Of a DNA stretch of 64,000 bases, positions 34,347 through 43,330 are shown one piece after another. A program made the position numbers and the translations under genes. Under the pieces are notes generated by a model. It was not told the DNA's origin. It did not search any database and saw nothing but the letters and a program-made list of their open reading frames with translations. The stretch spans positions 62,001 to 126,000 of the forward strand of contig NZ_LFML01000049.1 of the NCBI RefSeq assembly GCF_001044425.1, written 5' to 3'. Position 1 is the stretch's first letter, and each line of letters starts with the position of its first letter. This DNA is from Streptomyces roseus (lineage in GTDB: Bacteria; Actinomycetota; Actinomycetes; Streptomycetales; Streptomycetaceae).

Positions 34347-35777
34347 TCAGCGGGCCGTCAGCGCCAACGCGTGGTCCAGGGCCTGGAGCAGGCTGCCCGT
34401 CGTGGCCCGGTCGCGGACCGCCAGCCGCAGCCACGAGTCGTCCAGCCCCGGGAAGGTGTCCCCGCGGCGGACCGCGAACCCGAGGGAGCGCAGCCGGGCG
34501 CGGACCTCCGCGCCGCCCGCCACCCGGATCAGGACGAACGGCCCCTGCGCCACCCCCGACACCGTGATCTCCTCGAACTCCGCCAGCCCCGCCAGCAGAT
34601 GCGCCCGGTCCACCGCGATCTGCCGGGCGGCGGCCTCCGCCTCCTCCAGCGCCGCGGGGGCCATGCACGCCTCGGCCGCCACCAGCGCCGGCGTGGACAC
34701 CGGCCACAGCGGCTGCGCCGCCGCCAGCTTCGCGATCACCCGCGGCTCGGCCAGCACGTAGCCGATCCGCAACCCCGCCAGCCCCCAGGTCTTCGTCAGG
34801 CTCCGCAGCACCACCAGCCCCGGCACGTCCGTCCGCCCGGCCAGCGCCTCCCGCTCACCCGGGACCACGTCCATGAACGCCTCGTCCACCACCAGGATCC
34901 GGCCCGGCCGGGCCAGCGCGGTCAGCACCGCCGCCGGGTGCAGGACCGAGGTCGGATTGGTCGGGTTGCCGACCACCACCAGGTCCGCCTCCTCGGGCAC
35001 CGCCTCCGGGTCCAGCCGGAACCCGTCCGCCGCCCGCAGCACCACCCGCTCCACCGTGTGCCCCGCGTCGCGCAGCGCCGCCTCGGGCTCGGTGAACTGC
35101 GGGTGCACCACCACCGGCCGCCGCGCGCCTAGGGCCCGCGCGATCAGTACGAACGCCTCCGCGGCCCCGGCCGTCAGCAGCACCCGCCCGACCGGCAGCC
35201 CGTGCCGGGCCGCCACCGCCGCACGGGCCGACCGCCCGTCGGGGTACGAGCCGAGACCGTCGAGCGAAGCCGCGATGCGCTGCTTGAGCCAGTCCGGCGG
35301 TGTGTGCGCCCGTACGTTGACCGCGAGGTCCACCAGCGCGCCGCCGTCGCCGCGCACCTCCGCGTCCCCGTGATGGCGCAGGTCGTGCGGCTGGACGGTG
35401 GCCACCGCGCAGGTCGCCGCCACCGACCGGCGCTTGGGCACGAGCAGTTCACCCCCGCCCGCGAGCGCCGCGGCCTCCGCCACCGAGGAGGTGCCGGCGG
35501 CGCCCCGCACCGTGTCGCAGGGGTGCGGTACGGCAATCGTGGCCAGCTCCTCGGCGGGATAGCTGAGCAGGGGTACGCCGAAACGTTCCGCCGCGCCCGC
35601 TATCCCCGCCTCCTCCGCCTTCGACTCCACCGTGGCCAGCGCCTTCACCGCTCCGGCGGCCAGTCCGGCCCCCCGCAGGGTCTCCTCGACGAGGGCGCAG
35701 ACCTCCGCCACGGAGACACCCTTGCGTCCGCCGACCCCGACCACCAGCTGCGTCGCGTACTCGCCCACCGGGCTCAT
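34347..35777 (-). CDS. cobC: CobE/CbiG C-terminal domain fused to CobC aminotransferase (Rv2231c type)
   Basis: 476 residues. Residues 1-120 match the CobE/CbiG C-terminal domain (VVGVGGRKGVSVAEVCALVEETL, ATVESKAEEAGIAGAAERFGVPLLSYPAEELATI, GTSSVAEAAALAGGGELLVPKRRS). Residues 125-476 are a fold-type I PLP enzyme with VVVGNPTNPTSVLHP, LVVDEAF and the PLP lysine in SLTKTWGLAGLRIGY, as in threonine-phosphate decarboxylase CobC, which makes the aminopropanol arm of cobalamin. The ATG at 35777 follows GGAGG. It is divergent from the ZIP gene and separated by it from the rest of the cob genes. Confidence 0.9.
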   Translation of the reverse strand: MSPVGEYATQLVVGVGGRKGVSVAEVCALVEETLRGAGLAAGAVKALATVESKAEEAGIAGAAERFGVPLLSYPAEELATIAVPHPCDTVRGAAGTSSVAEAAALAGGGELLVPKRRSVAATCAVATVQPHDLRHHGDAEVRGDGGALVDLAVNVRAHTPPDWLKQRIAASLDGLGSYPDGRSARAAVAARHGLPVGRVLLTAGAAEAFVLIARALGARRPVVVHPQFTEPEAALRDAGHTVERVVLRAADGFRLDPEAVPEEADLVVVGNPTNPTSVLHPAAVLTALARPGRILVVDEAFMDVVPGEREALAGRTDVPGLVVLRSLTKTWGLAGLRIGYVLAEPRVIAKLAAAQPLWPVSTPALVAAEACMAPAALEEAEAAARQIAVDRAHLLAGLAEFEEITVSGVAQGPFVLIRVAGGAEVRARLRSLGFAVRRGDTFPGLDDSWLRLAVRDRATTGSLLQALDHALALTAR

Positions 35778-35863
35778 GCCCCCTCCGTCGTCGTCAATGG
35801 TTCGTGCCCCGCCGCCCGCGCGCACACGTGCACACGGGGCGAGGAGTCGGTATCCAGGGGCAC

Positions 35864-36589
35864 ATGGCCGTGATCGTGGCGCTGGGCGCGTTCCTGATGA
35901 CCCTGGCGGGCGGGTGGACGGCGCAGCGCGTCACCGACCGCCGCCACCTCGTGCTGGGCCTGGCCGGCGGGCTGATGCTCGGCGTCGTGGGCCTCGACCT
36001 GCTGCCGGAGTCGCTGCACGCGGCCGGCCGCAAGGTGTTCGGCGTCCCGCTCGCCCTGCTGCTCTTCGTGGCCGGGTTCCTGATCGCGCACGTCGTGGAA
36101 CGCCTGCTGGCGGTGCGCCAGGCCGCGCACGGCGCCGAGAACGGGGGCCGGGTCCCCGAGGTCGGGCTGACGGCGGCCTCGGCGATGGTCGGCCACAGCT
36201 TCGCCGACGGCGTGGCCCTGGGCGCGGCCTTCCAGGTCGGGGGCGGCATGGGCGTGGCCGTGTCGCTGGCCGTCATCACGCACGACTTCGCCGACGGGTT
36301 CAACACGTACACGCTCACCCGGCTGTACGGGAACGCCCGCCGCAAGGCCCTGATGATGCTCTTCGCGGACGCGGTGGCCCCGGTACTGGGCGCGCTGTCC
36401 ACTCTGCTGTTCACCCTTCCGGAGGAACCGCTGGGGGCCTACCTCGGATTCTTCGGCGGAGCCCTGCTGTACCTGGCGGCCGCCGAGATCCTGCCGGAGG
36501 CGCACCACAAGCACCCCGCCCTGTCCACGCTGATGTGCACGGTGGGCGGGGTGGCCGGGATCTGGCTGGTGGTGGGCCTCGCGGACTGA
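35864..36589 (+). CDS. ZIP family metal transporter within the cobalamin cluster
   Basis: 241 residues with seven or eight membrane segments. The ZIP metal-binding helices are clear: MVGHSFADGVALGAAF (helix IV) and ITHDFADGFNTYTL (helix V), followed by a histidine-rich loop EILPEAHHKHPALS. ZIP proteins import zinc, iron or other divalent metals. It is the only rightward gene among the leftward cob genes, ending 2 bases from the cobB stop, so cobalt supply for corrin synthesis is a fair guess, not proven. The frame is open upstream to 35804; the ATG at 35864 gives the better N-terminus. Confidence 0.87.
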   Translation: MAVIVALGAFLMTLAGGWTAQRVTDRRHLVLGLAGGLMLGVVGLDLLPESLHAAGRKVFGVPLALLLFVAGFLIAHVVERLLAVRQAAHGAENGGRVPEVGLTAASAMVGHSFADGVALGAAFQVGGGMGVAVSLAVITHDFADGFNTYTLTRLYGNARRKALMMLFADAVAPVLGALSTLLFTLPEEPLGAYLGFFGGALLYLAAAEILPEAHHKHPALSTLMCTVGGVAGIWLVVGLAD

Positions 36590-36591
36590 AC

Positions 36592-37995
36592 TCACCGGGC
36601 CCGCGCCGCCGACCGCGCGAACCGCAGGGCCACGGAGGGCTCCGCCGCCCAGTGCGTGTGCAGGTAGCTGGCGTGCACGCCCTGCCGTACGAAGCCCTCG
36701 ACCCGGCGTTCGGGGTGCGTGAACCCCCACGCGGGCGCGGAACCGGCGCCCGGCTCGATCACCGTGCGGTGGAACTCGTGGCCGCGCAGGCGGGTGCCGG
36801 CGACGGCGAGGGCGCTGTCCGACACCGCGACGGCCTCGCGGTAGCCGAGGGTCAGGCGCTCCGACATGCGTGCGTCGGCGTCGAGGACCCCGCACATGGG
36901 CTTGCCGTCCAGGGAGCGGGCGAGGTACAGCAGCCCCGCGCACTCGGCGGCGACGGGCCCGCCGGCCGCGGCGAAGGCCGCGACGGCCTCGCGCAGCGGC
37001 GCGTTGGCGGCGAGCTCGGGCGCGTACACCTCGGGGAACCCGCCGCCGATCACCAGACCGGTGGTCGTGTCGGGCAGGGCCTCGTCCCGGAGCGGGTCGA
37101 AGGTGACGACCTCCGCCCCGGCGGCGCTGAGCAGCTCGGCGTGCTCGGCGTAGGAGAACGTGAACGCGGGACCGCCCGCGACGGCGATGACGGGCCGCGG
37201 GCCGGCGCCCGGGGCGTCGAGCGCCTGCGGCCCGTCGTGGCCGTCGCGGGGGACCAGCGCCCCCTGCGGCGACCACGGCTCGCACTCCAGCGCCGGGGCG
37301 GTCCGCGCCAGGGCCATCAGGGCCTCCAGATCGCAGCCCGCCCGTACCTGGTCCGCGAGGGCGGAGACGGAGGACACGGCGTCCGACCGCCGCTCCGCCA
37401 CCGGTACCAGCCCCAGGTGCCGCGAGGGCGCGGCCACCTGCGGGGCCCGCCGCAGGACGCCGAGCACCGGCATCCCGGCCTCCTCCAGCGCCTCCCGCAG
37501 CATCGCCTCGTGCCGGTCGGACCCGACCTTGTTCAAGATCACGCCCCCCAGCCGCACCTGCGGGTCGAACGACGCGAAGCCGTGCACCAGCGCCGCCACC
37601 GACCGCGACTGCGACGAGGCGTCGACCACCAGCACCACCGGCGCCCGGAGCAGCTTCGCCACCTGCGCCGTCGACGCCAGCTCACCCCGGCCCGCGGCGC
37701 CGTCGTACAGCCCCATCACGCCCTCGACGAGCGCGAGGTCGCAGCCCGCGGCCCCGTGCGCGAACAGCGGGGCGACCAAGTCCGGCCCGCACATGAACGC
37801 GTCCAGGTTGCGCCCCGGCCGCCCCGTGGCCAGGGCGTGGTAGCCGGGGTCGATGTAGTCGGGCCCGGCCTTGTGCGGGGACACGGCGAGGCCGCGCTCC
37901 GTGAAGGCCGCCATCAGGCCCGTGGCGACGGTGGTCTTGCCGCTGCCGGAGGACGGCGCGGCGATCACCAGCCGGGGTATGCGGAACGAGGTCAC
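36592..37995 (-). CDS. cobB: CobB, cobyrinate (hydrogenobyrinate) a,c-diamide synthase
   Basis: Amidates the a and c side chains of the corrin using ATP and glutamine. 467 residues from a GTG overlapping the cobO stop (GTGA). The N-terminal dethiobiotin-synthetase-like domain has IAAPSSGSGKTTVATGL, HKAGPDYIDPGYH and VEGVMGLYDG. The C-terminal class I glutamine amidotransferase domain has GGGFPEVYAPELAAN, the nucleophile Cys in VAAECAGLLYLA, and HASYLHTHWA. It is the last gene of the leftward cob operon. Confidence 0.95.
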   Translation of the reverse strand: MTSFRIPRLVIAAPSSGSGKTTVATGLMAAFTERGLAVSPHKAGPDYIDPGYHALATGRPGRNLDAFMCGPDLVAPLFAHGAAGCDLALVEGVMGLYDGAAGRGELASTAQVAKLLRAPVVLVVDASSQSRSVAALVHGFASFDPQVRLGGVILNKVGSDRHEAMLREALEEAGMPVLGVLRRAPQVAAPSRHLGLVPVAERRSDAVSSVSALADQVRAGCDLEALMALARTAPALECEPWSPQGALVPRDGHDGPQALDAPGAGPRPVIAVAGGPAFTFSYAEHAELLSAAGAEVVTFDPLRDEALPDTTTGLVIGGGFPEVYAPELAANAPLREAVAAFAAAGGPVAAECAGLLYLARSLDGKPMCGVLDADARMSERLTLGYREAVAVSDSALAVAGTRLRGHEFHRTVIEPGAGSAPAWGFTHPERRVEGFVRQGVHASYLHTHWAAEPSVALRFARSAARAR

Positions 37996-38591
37996 CACTC
38001 GATGCCCTTCTGGCCCTTCTGGCCGGCGTCCATCGGGTGCTTGACCTTGGTCATCTCCGTGACCAGGTCCGCGAACTCCACCAGCTTCCGCGGCGCGTTG
38101 CGCCCCGTGATCACCACGTGCTGGGCGCCCGGCCGCCCGCGCAGCACCTCGATGACCTCGTCGACGTCGATCCAGCCCCAGTGCATCGGGTACGCGAACT
38201 CGTCCAGCACGTACAGCTTGTGCGTCTCGGCGGCCAGATCGCGCTTGACCTGCTCCCAGCCTTCCTTGGCCGCCTGCTCGTTGTCGAGCTGCGCGTCGCG
38301 CTGGACCCAGGACCAGCCCTCGCCCATCTTGTGCCAGACAACGGAGCCGCCCTCGCCCGACGCCCCGAGCACCTTGAGCGCGTTCTCCTCGCCGACCTTC
38401 CACTTCGCCGACTTGACGAACTGGAACACCCCGATCGGCCAGCCCTGGTTCCAGGCGCGCAGCGCCAGCCCGAAGGCCGCCGTCGACTTGCCCTTGCCCG
38501 GGCCGGTGTGGACGAAGACGAGCGGGCGGTTGCGGCGCTGGCGCGTCGTGAGTCCGTCGTCCGGAACGACGGTCGGCTGTCCCTGCGGCAT
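37992..38591 (-). CDS. cobO: CobO, cob(I)yrinic acid a,c-diamide adenosyltransferase
   Basis: Adds the 5'-deoxyadenosyl ligand to the reduced corrinoid. 199 residues, typical of CobO/BtuR. The P-loop is VFVHTGPGKGKSTAAFGLALRA; further family motifs are VFQFVKSAKWKVGEENAL, YVLDEFAYPMHWGWID and HVVITGRNAP. Its ATG overlaps the last base of the upstream stop (TAATG) and its stop overlaps the cobB start, so three genes are coupled. Confidence 0.96.
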   Translation of the reverse strand: MPQGQPTVVPDDGLTTRQRRNRPLVFVHTGPGKGKSTAAFGLALRAWNQGWPIGVFQFVKSAKWKVGEENALKVLGASGEGGSVVWHKMGEGWSWVQRDAQLDNEQAAKEGWEQVKRDLAAETHKLYVLDEFAYPMHWGWIDVDEVIEVLRGRPGAQHVVITGRNAPRKLVEFADLVTEMTKVKHPMDAGQKGQKGIEW

Positions 38592-40723
38592 TACGCGGCC
38601 CTCCTGTGGGTGTCGGATGCGGTACGTACGTTCTTCACGAGCCCGGCCAGCGAGTCGGCCCGCAGCCCGTCGAGCGTGACGGCGGGCCCGCCGAGGTCGG
38701 CGGCCAGTACCCCGGCCAGCCCCAGCCGGACCGGTCCCGACTCGCAGTCCACGACCACCGAGGCGACGCCCTCGGCCTGGAGCAGCCGGGCGCTGCGGCC
38801 CGCGAGCGCGCGCGGGTCCCCGCCGGCGGCACCGGCGGATCCGGTCGAACCGGTCGAACCCGCCGACGTGGCCCGCCCGTCGGTGACGACCACGAGCAGC
38901 GGGCGGCGGCTGGGATCGCGCAGCCGCTCGATCCGCAGTACCTCGTGGGCCTTGAGCAGGCCCGCGGCGAGCGGGGTGCGCCCGCCCGTCGGCAGCTGTT
39001 CGAGCCGGGTCGCGGCCGCGTCGACCGAGGAGGTGGGCGGCAGCGCCAGCTCGGCGGCGGAGCCGCGGAAGGTGATCAGACCGACCTTGTCCCGGCGCTG
39101 GTAGGCGTCCAGCAGCAGCGAGAGCACCGCACCCTTGACGGCGCCCATGCGCTGGCGCGCCGCCATCGAACCGGAGGCGTCGACCACGAACAGGACCAGG
39201 TTGCCCTCGCGGCCCTCCCGGGTGGCCTGGCGCAGGTCGTCCTTGCGGACGACGAGCCCGCGCCCGGTGCGCCCGCGCGCCTTCTGGTGCGGGGCGGCGG
39301 CGTGGACGGTCGCGGCGAGGTGCAGCTTCGTCAGCTGGCCGCGGGGGCGCTGGGCGCCGGTGGTGCGGCCGTGCGCGGTGCGGGCCCGCGAACGTCGCCC
39401 GGACGCGCCCTCGCCGAGCCCCGGGACGCTGAGCATCTTCGTCCGGAACGGCTCGGCGGCCCGTACGGCGGCCTGCTCGCGCCCGGCGCCGTCCTGGGAG
39501 GCTGGCTGGGGGGCGGGGGAGTCGGGGGACTCGGGGCCGGCCTCGGGGGCGTTCTCCGGGGCGGCGTCCGGGGCCGGGGCCTCGGGGGCTTCGGGCGCCT
39601 CGGGTCCGCCCTGCGGGGGGATCCCGCCGCCTCCGCCGTCCGGGCCGCCGTCCTGCGGACCGCCGTCGTCCGGGCCCTCGGGCTCCGGGTCGGGCTCGTT
39701 CTCGGGCTCCTCGTCGGGGAACCCGTCCAGGATCTCGTCGAGCTTGTCCTCGTCGAGGCCCGGGGCGTCGAAGGGGTTGCGGCGCCGCCGGTGGGGGAGC
39801 GCCAGCAGCGCGGCCCGGCGCACGTCCTCCTTGCGCACGTCGGTCCGCCCGGCCCAGGCGGCCAGCGCGGTCGCGGTCCGGGCCATCACGATGTCGGCGC
39901 GCATGCCGTCGACCTCGAACCCGGCGCAGGTCGCGGCGATCTGGAGCAGGCAGGTGTCCCCGAGGCGGACCTGGGGGAGCAGGGCGCGGGCGGCCACGAC
40001 GCGAGCGCGGACCTCCTGCTCGTCACCGGCCCAGCGGCCGGCGAAGGCGGCCGGGTCGTCCTCGTACGCGAGCCGCCGGCGCACCACCTCGACGCGCTGG
40101 GCGGGCTCGCGGGAGGCGGCCACCTCCACGGTGAGTCCGAAGCGGTCCAGGAGCTGGGGGCGGAGCTCGCCCTCCTCGGGGTTCATCGTGCCGACGAGCA
40201 GGAAGCGGGCGGCGTGACGCACGGAGACGCCCTCGCGCTCGACGTACGAGGCGCCCATCGCGGCGGCGTCGAGGAGGAGGTCGATGAGGTGGTCGTGGAG
40301 GAGGTTGACCTCGTCCACGTAGAGGATCCCGCGGTGCGCGTCGGCGAGCAGGCCGGGCTCGAAGGCCTTCACGCCTTCTGCGAGGGCCCGTTCGATGTCG
40401 AGGGCGCCGACGAGGCGGTCCTCGGAGGCGCCCACGGGCAGCTCCACCATGCGCGCGGGCCGGGCGGTGCCGGAGCCGCCCTCGTGGGGGCCGTCGGGGC
40501 AGCCGGGGTCGGGGGCGGCCGGGGCGCAGGAGAACCGGCAGCCGGGGACGACGTCGACCTGGGGCAGCAGCGCGGACAGCGCGCGGACGGCGGTGGACTT
40601 GGCGGTCCCCTTCTCGCCGCGCACGAGCACGCCGCCGACCGCCGGGCTCACGGCGTTGAGCAGGAGCGCGAGGCGCAGGTCGCTCTGGCCGACCACTGCG
40701 GTGAACGGGTAGGGCGTGCTCAT
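38591..40723 (-). CDS. Putative cobaltochelatase subunit, fused ChlI/ChlD (AAA+ plus VWA) type
   Basis: 710 residues. Residues 1-330 are a ChlI/CobS-like AAA+ ATPase: Walker A GEKGTAKST, GILYVDEVNLL (Walker B), LLVGTMNPEEGELRPQLLDRFGL. A linker rich in Pro, Glu, Asp and Gly (about 340-440) leads to a von Willebrand A domain with the MIDAS motif VVDASGSMAARQRMGAVKGA and TDGRATSAGS. This combines the two motor subunits (I and D) that work with CobN to insert cobalt into the corrin ring. The 91-base gap to cobQ has room for no cobN. The stop overlaps cobO. Confidence 0.92.
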   Translation of the reverse strand: MSTPYPFTAVVGQSDLRLALLLNAVSPAVGGVLVRGEKGTAKSTAVRALSALLPQVDVVPGCRFSCAPAAPDPGCPDGPHEGGSGTARPARMVELPVGASEDRLVGALDIERALAEGVKAFEPGLLADAHRGILYVDEVNLLHDHLIDLLLDAAAMGASYVEREGVSVRHAARFLLVGTMNPEEGELRPQLLDRFGLTVEVAASREPAQRVEVVRRRLAYEDDPAAFAGRWAGDEQEVRARVVAARALLPQVRLGDTCLLQIAATCAGFEVDGMRADIVMARTATALAAWAGRTDVRKEDVRRAALLALPHRRRRNPFDAPGLDEDKLDEILDGFPDEEPENEPDPEPEGPDDGGPQDGGPDGGGGGIPPQGGPEAPEAPEAPAPDAAPENAPEAGPESPDSPAPQPASQDGAGREQAAVRAAEPFRTKMLSVPGLGEGASGRRSRARTAHGRTTGAQRPRGQLTKLHLAATVHAAAPHQKARGRTGRGLVVRKDDLRQATREGREGNLVLFVVDASGSMAARQRMGAVKGAVLSLLLDAYQRRDKVGLITFRGSAAELALPPTSSVDAAATRLEQLPTGGRTPLAAGLLKAHEVLRIERLRDPSRRPLLVVVTDGRATSAGSTGSTGSAGAAGGDPRALAGRSARLLQAEGVASVVVDCESGPVRLGLAGVLAADLGGPAVTLDGLRADSLAGLVKNVRTASDTHRRAA

Positions 40724-40814
40724 GCGATGCCTTTCCTGGTGCGCGTACGCGTACGGGTACGCGGGCGGGTGTGGTCGTACGGGGCGGGCAAGCCCGCCCC
40801 CGGATCCCGGGCCG

Positions 40815-42335
40815 TCACGGGGCGCCCGGGGGGAGGAACGGGAGGTCCGCGGGGGCGCCCGATTCGATCAGCCGCAGCAGCGCACGCGTGTCGGCGTGTT
40901 CCTCGATCAGGTCGCCGAGCAGGTCCAGCTGCTCCTCCCGCAAGGAGGAGAACGAGGTGTCCGGGGAGGGGACGAAGCGGCGGCCCGCGGCCGCGGCCAC
41001 CTCGCGCAGGAACGCCCGCCGGAAGCCGTCCGACTCCAGCGAGCCGTGCCAGTGCGTGCCCCACACGGAACCCACCCGGCAGCCGTCGAGGAACGGCTCC
41101 CCGCCCAGGACCTCGGCCACCCCGTGGTGGATCTCGTACCCGTCGACCGCCTCGCCGAGCGCCGTCCCGGAGGGCCGCTCCAGGGTCTTCTCCCGCTCGA
41201 AGCGGATCCGCACCGGCAGCAGGCCCAGCCCGTCCACCGAACCGGCCCGCGACTCGACCTCGTCCTCGATGTGCTCGCCGAGCACCTGGAAGCCGCCGCA
41301 GATCCCGAGCACCGGCCTGCCCTCGGCGGCCCGCCGCAGCAGTGCGTCCGCGAGGCCGCGCTCGCGCAGCCACTCCAGGGCCTTCACCGTGCCGCGCGTG
41401 CCCGGCACCACCACCAGGTCCGCGTCGGCCAGTTCCTCGGCCCGGTCCACGAACCGCACCACCACGCCCGGCTCCGCCGCCAGCGCGTCGACGTCCGTGA
41501 AGTTCGACATCAGAGGGACCGCGCACACCGCGACCCGCAGCACGTCCTCGCCGACCGGCGGGGCCACGACCGATTCGCGCACCGCGCCCCGCAGCGAAAC
41601 CCGCAGCCCGTCCTCCTCGTCGATGCCCAGCCCGTGCCGGAACGGGAGCACCCCGTACGTCGCACGCCCGGTCAGGCCGCGCAGCATCTCCATCCCCGGC
41701 TCCAGCAGCGACACGTCGCCGCGGAACTTGTTGACCATGTAGCCGGCGATCAGCGACTGGTCCTGCGGCGACAGCAGGGCCGTCGTCCCGAAGAACGAGG
41801 CGAAGACCCCGCCCCGGTCGATGTCCCCGACCACGACCACCGGGAACCGCGCGGCCCGCGCGATGCCCATGTTCACGATGTCGGTCCGGCGCAGGTTGAT
41901 CTCGGCCGGACTGCCCGCCCCCTCGCAGATCACGGCGTCATACGTGCCCCGCAGCTGCTCCAGGCAGTCCGTGACGATCCCGAGGAGCTGCTCCTGGCGC
42001 CCGCCGTGGTAGCCGCGCGCGCTCATCTCGCCCACCGGCTTGCCCAGCAGCACCACCTGGCTGCTGCGGTCGCTGCCGGGCTTGAGCAGCACCGGGTTCA
42101 TCAGTGCCGTCGGCTCCACGCGGGCCGCCTGGGCCTGCATCGCCTGCGCGCGCCCGATCTCGGCGCCCTCGCGCGTCACGAAGGAGTTCAGCGACATGTT
42201 CTGCGCCTTGAACGGCGCCACCTTCACGCCCTGGCGGGCCAGCCAGCGGCAGATGCCCGCCGTGACCACGCTCTTGCCCGCGTCCGATGTGGTCCCGGCG
42301 ACGAGAAGTCCCCCGCCGAGCTTCGCGCCGCTCAT
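40815..42335 (-). CDS. cobQ: CobQ, adenosylcobyric acid synthase
   Basis: Glutamine-dependent amidation of the b, d, e and g side chains. 506 residues. The N-terminal synthetase domain has LLVAGTTSDAGKSVVTAGICRWLAR, FKAQNMSLNSFVT and VICEGAGSPAEINLR. The C-terminal amidotransferase domain has the nucleophile in VLGICGGFQVLGEHIED and the histidine in VWGTHWHGSLE. The ATG at 42335 overlaps the cobD stop (ATGA). Confidence 0.96.
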   Translation of the reverse strand: MSGAKLGGGLLVAGTTSDAGKSVVTAGICRWLARQGVKVAPFKAQNMSLNSFVTREGAEIGRAQAMQAQAARVEPTALMNPVLLKPGSDRSSQVVLLGKPVGEMSARGYHGGRQEQLLGIVTDCLEQLRGTYDAVICEGAGSPAEINLRRTDIVNMGIARAARFPVVVVGDIDRGGVFASFFGTTALLSPQDQSLIAGYMVNKFRGDVSLLEPGMEMLRGLTGRATYGVLPFRHGLGIDEEDGLRVSLRGAVRESVVAPPVGEDVLRVAVCAVPLMSNFTDVDALAAEPGVVVRFVDRAEELADADLVVVPGTRGTVKALEWLRERGLADALLRRAAEGRPVLGICGGFQVLGEHIEDEVESRAGSVDGLGLLPVRIRFEREKTLERPSGTALGEAVDGYEIHHGVAEVLGGEPFLDGCRVGSVWGTHWHGSLESDGFRRAFLREVAAAAGRRFVPSPDTSFSSLREEQLDLLGDLIEEHADTRALLRLIESGAPADLPFLPPGAP

Positions 42336-43291
42336 CCGCGTCCCTTCCGTATGCCGTACGACACCGCACAGCGCAGTGCCACGCACGCCCCCAGCGCCAG
42401 CCACGTCACCCGACGCGACAGCCGCACCGCGCGTTCGATGTCCGCGACCTCCACCGGCCGCCCCGTCTCGCCGTTCAGCACGGCCCGGTGCTCGATGCGC
42501 CCGCCGTACGCGAGGGTCCCGCCCAGCCGTACCCCGAGCGCCCCGGCGAACGCGGCCTCCACGGGCCCGGCGTTCGGGCTCGGGTGTGCGGCGGCGTCCG
42601 CGCGCCAGGCCCGTACGGCTCCCCGGCGGTCGGGGCCGGCCGCAGCGGCGGCCAGGGCGGTCAGCCGCGCTCCCGGCCAGCCCACGAGGTCGTCGAGCCG
42701 GGCCGAGGCCCAGCCGTAGCGCAGGTGGCGCGGGGACTTGTGGCCGACCATCGCGTCCAGCGTGTTCACGGCGCGGAACGCCAGCAGCCCGGGGACGCCG
42801 GCGGCGGCGCCCCACACCAGGGCCCCGACCACCGCGTCGGAGGTGTTCTCGGCGACCGACTCGACGACGGCGCGGGCCATCTGCTGTTCGTCCAGGGCCT
42901 GCGGATCCCGCCCGCACAGGTGCGGCAGCCGCTCGCGGGCCACCTCGGCGTCCCCGGCGGCGAGCGCGCCGCCGATGGCGCGGGCCTCGCGGCCCAGTGA
43001 GGTGCCGCCGACGACGGCCCAGGTGGCCACGGCGGTCAGGGCCACCTGGGCGGCCGCGGGCCGGGAGCGCACGGCGCGGGCGCCCAGCGCGCCGACGGCG
43101 ACCGCGCCCCCGGCGCATACGAGGGTGTGCAGAGCGCCCCGGGCGCGGTCGTCGCGCCACAGGGCGCGTTCGACGGCGGCGGCGGCTCGTCCGAAGGCGG
43201 CCACGGGGTGCCCTCGGCGCGGATCACCGAAGATCCGGTCGCCGATCAGGCCCGCCGTGGCGCCGTACGCGAAAACGCGGTCGGCACGCAT
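42332..43291 (-). CDS. cobD: CobD, adenosylcobinamide-phosphate synthase (membrane)
   Basis: Membrane enzyme that joins the aminopropanol phosphate arm to cobyric acid. 319 residues, with several hydrophobic segments and the family motifs GLIGDRIFGDPRRGHPVAAFG, VESVAENTSDAVVGALVWGAAAGVPG, FRAVNTLDAMVGHKSPR and HPSPNAGPVEAAFAGALGVRLGG. It is the first gene of the leftward cob operon, about 60 bases downstream of a cobalamin riboswitch core. Confidence 0.95.
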   Translation of the reverse strand: MRADRVFAYGATAGLIGDRIFGDPRRGHPVAAFGRAAAAVERALWRDDRARGALHTLVCAGGAVAVGALGARAVRSRPAAAQVALTAVATWAVVGGTSLGREARAIGGALAAGDAEVARERLPHLCGRDPQALDEQQMARAVVESVAENTSDAVVGALVWGAAAGVPGLLAFRAVNTLDAMVGHKSPRHLRYGWASARLDDLVGWPGARLTALAAAAAGPDRRGAVRAWRADAAAHPSPNAGPVEAAFAGALGVRLGGTLAYGGRIEHRAVLNGETGRPVEVADIERAVRLSRRVTWLALGACVALRCAVSYGIRKGRG

Positions 43292-43330
43292 GGTGCAGCT
43301 ATGTCCTCACTCAGGGTCCGCGCCCTGGTT

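Noticed and set aside
35632..38679. A 1015-residue rightward open frame over the ZIP, cobB and cobO region
   Set aside because: Joins unrelated antisense stretches and gives a low-complexity product. The ZIP, cobB and cobO reading frames are well supported.
38606..41500. A 964-residue rightward open frame opposite the cobaltochelatase gene
   Set aside because: Gly/Val/Arg-rich shadow with no domain; the AAA+/VWA gene on the minus strand is clear.
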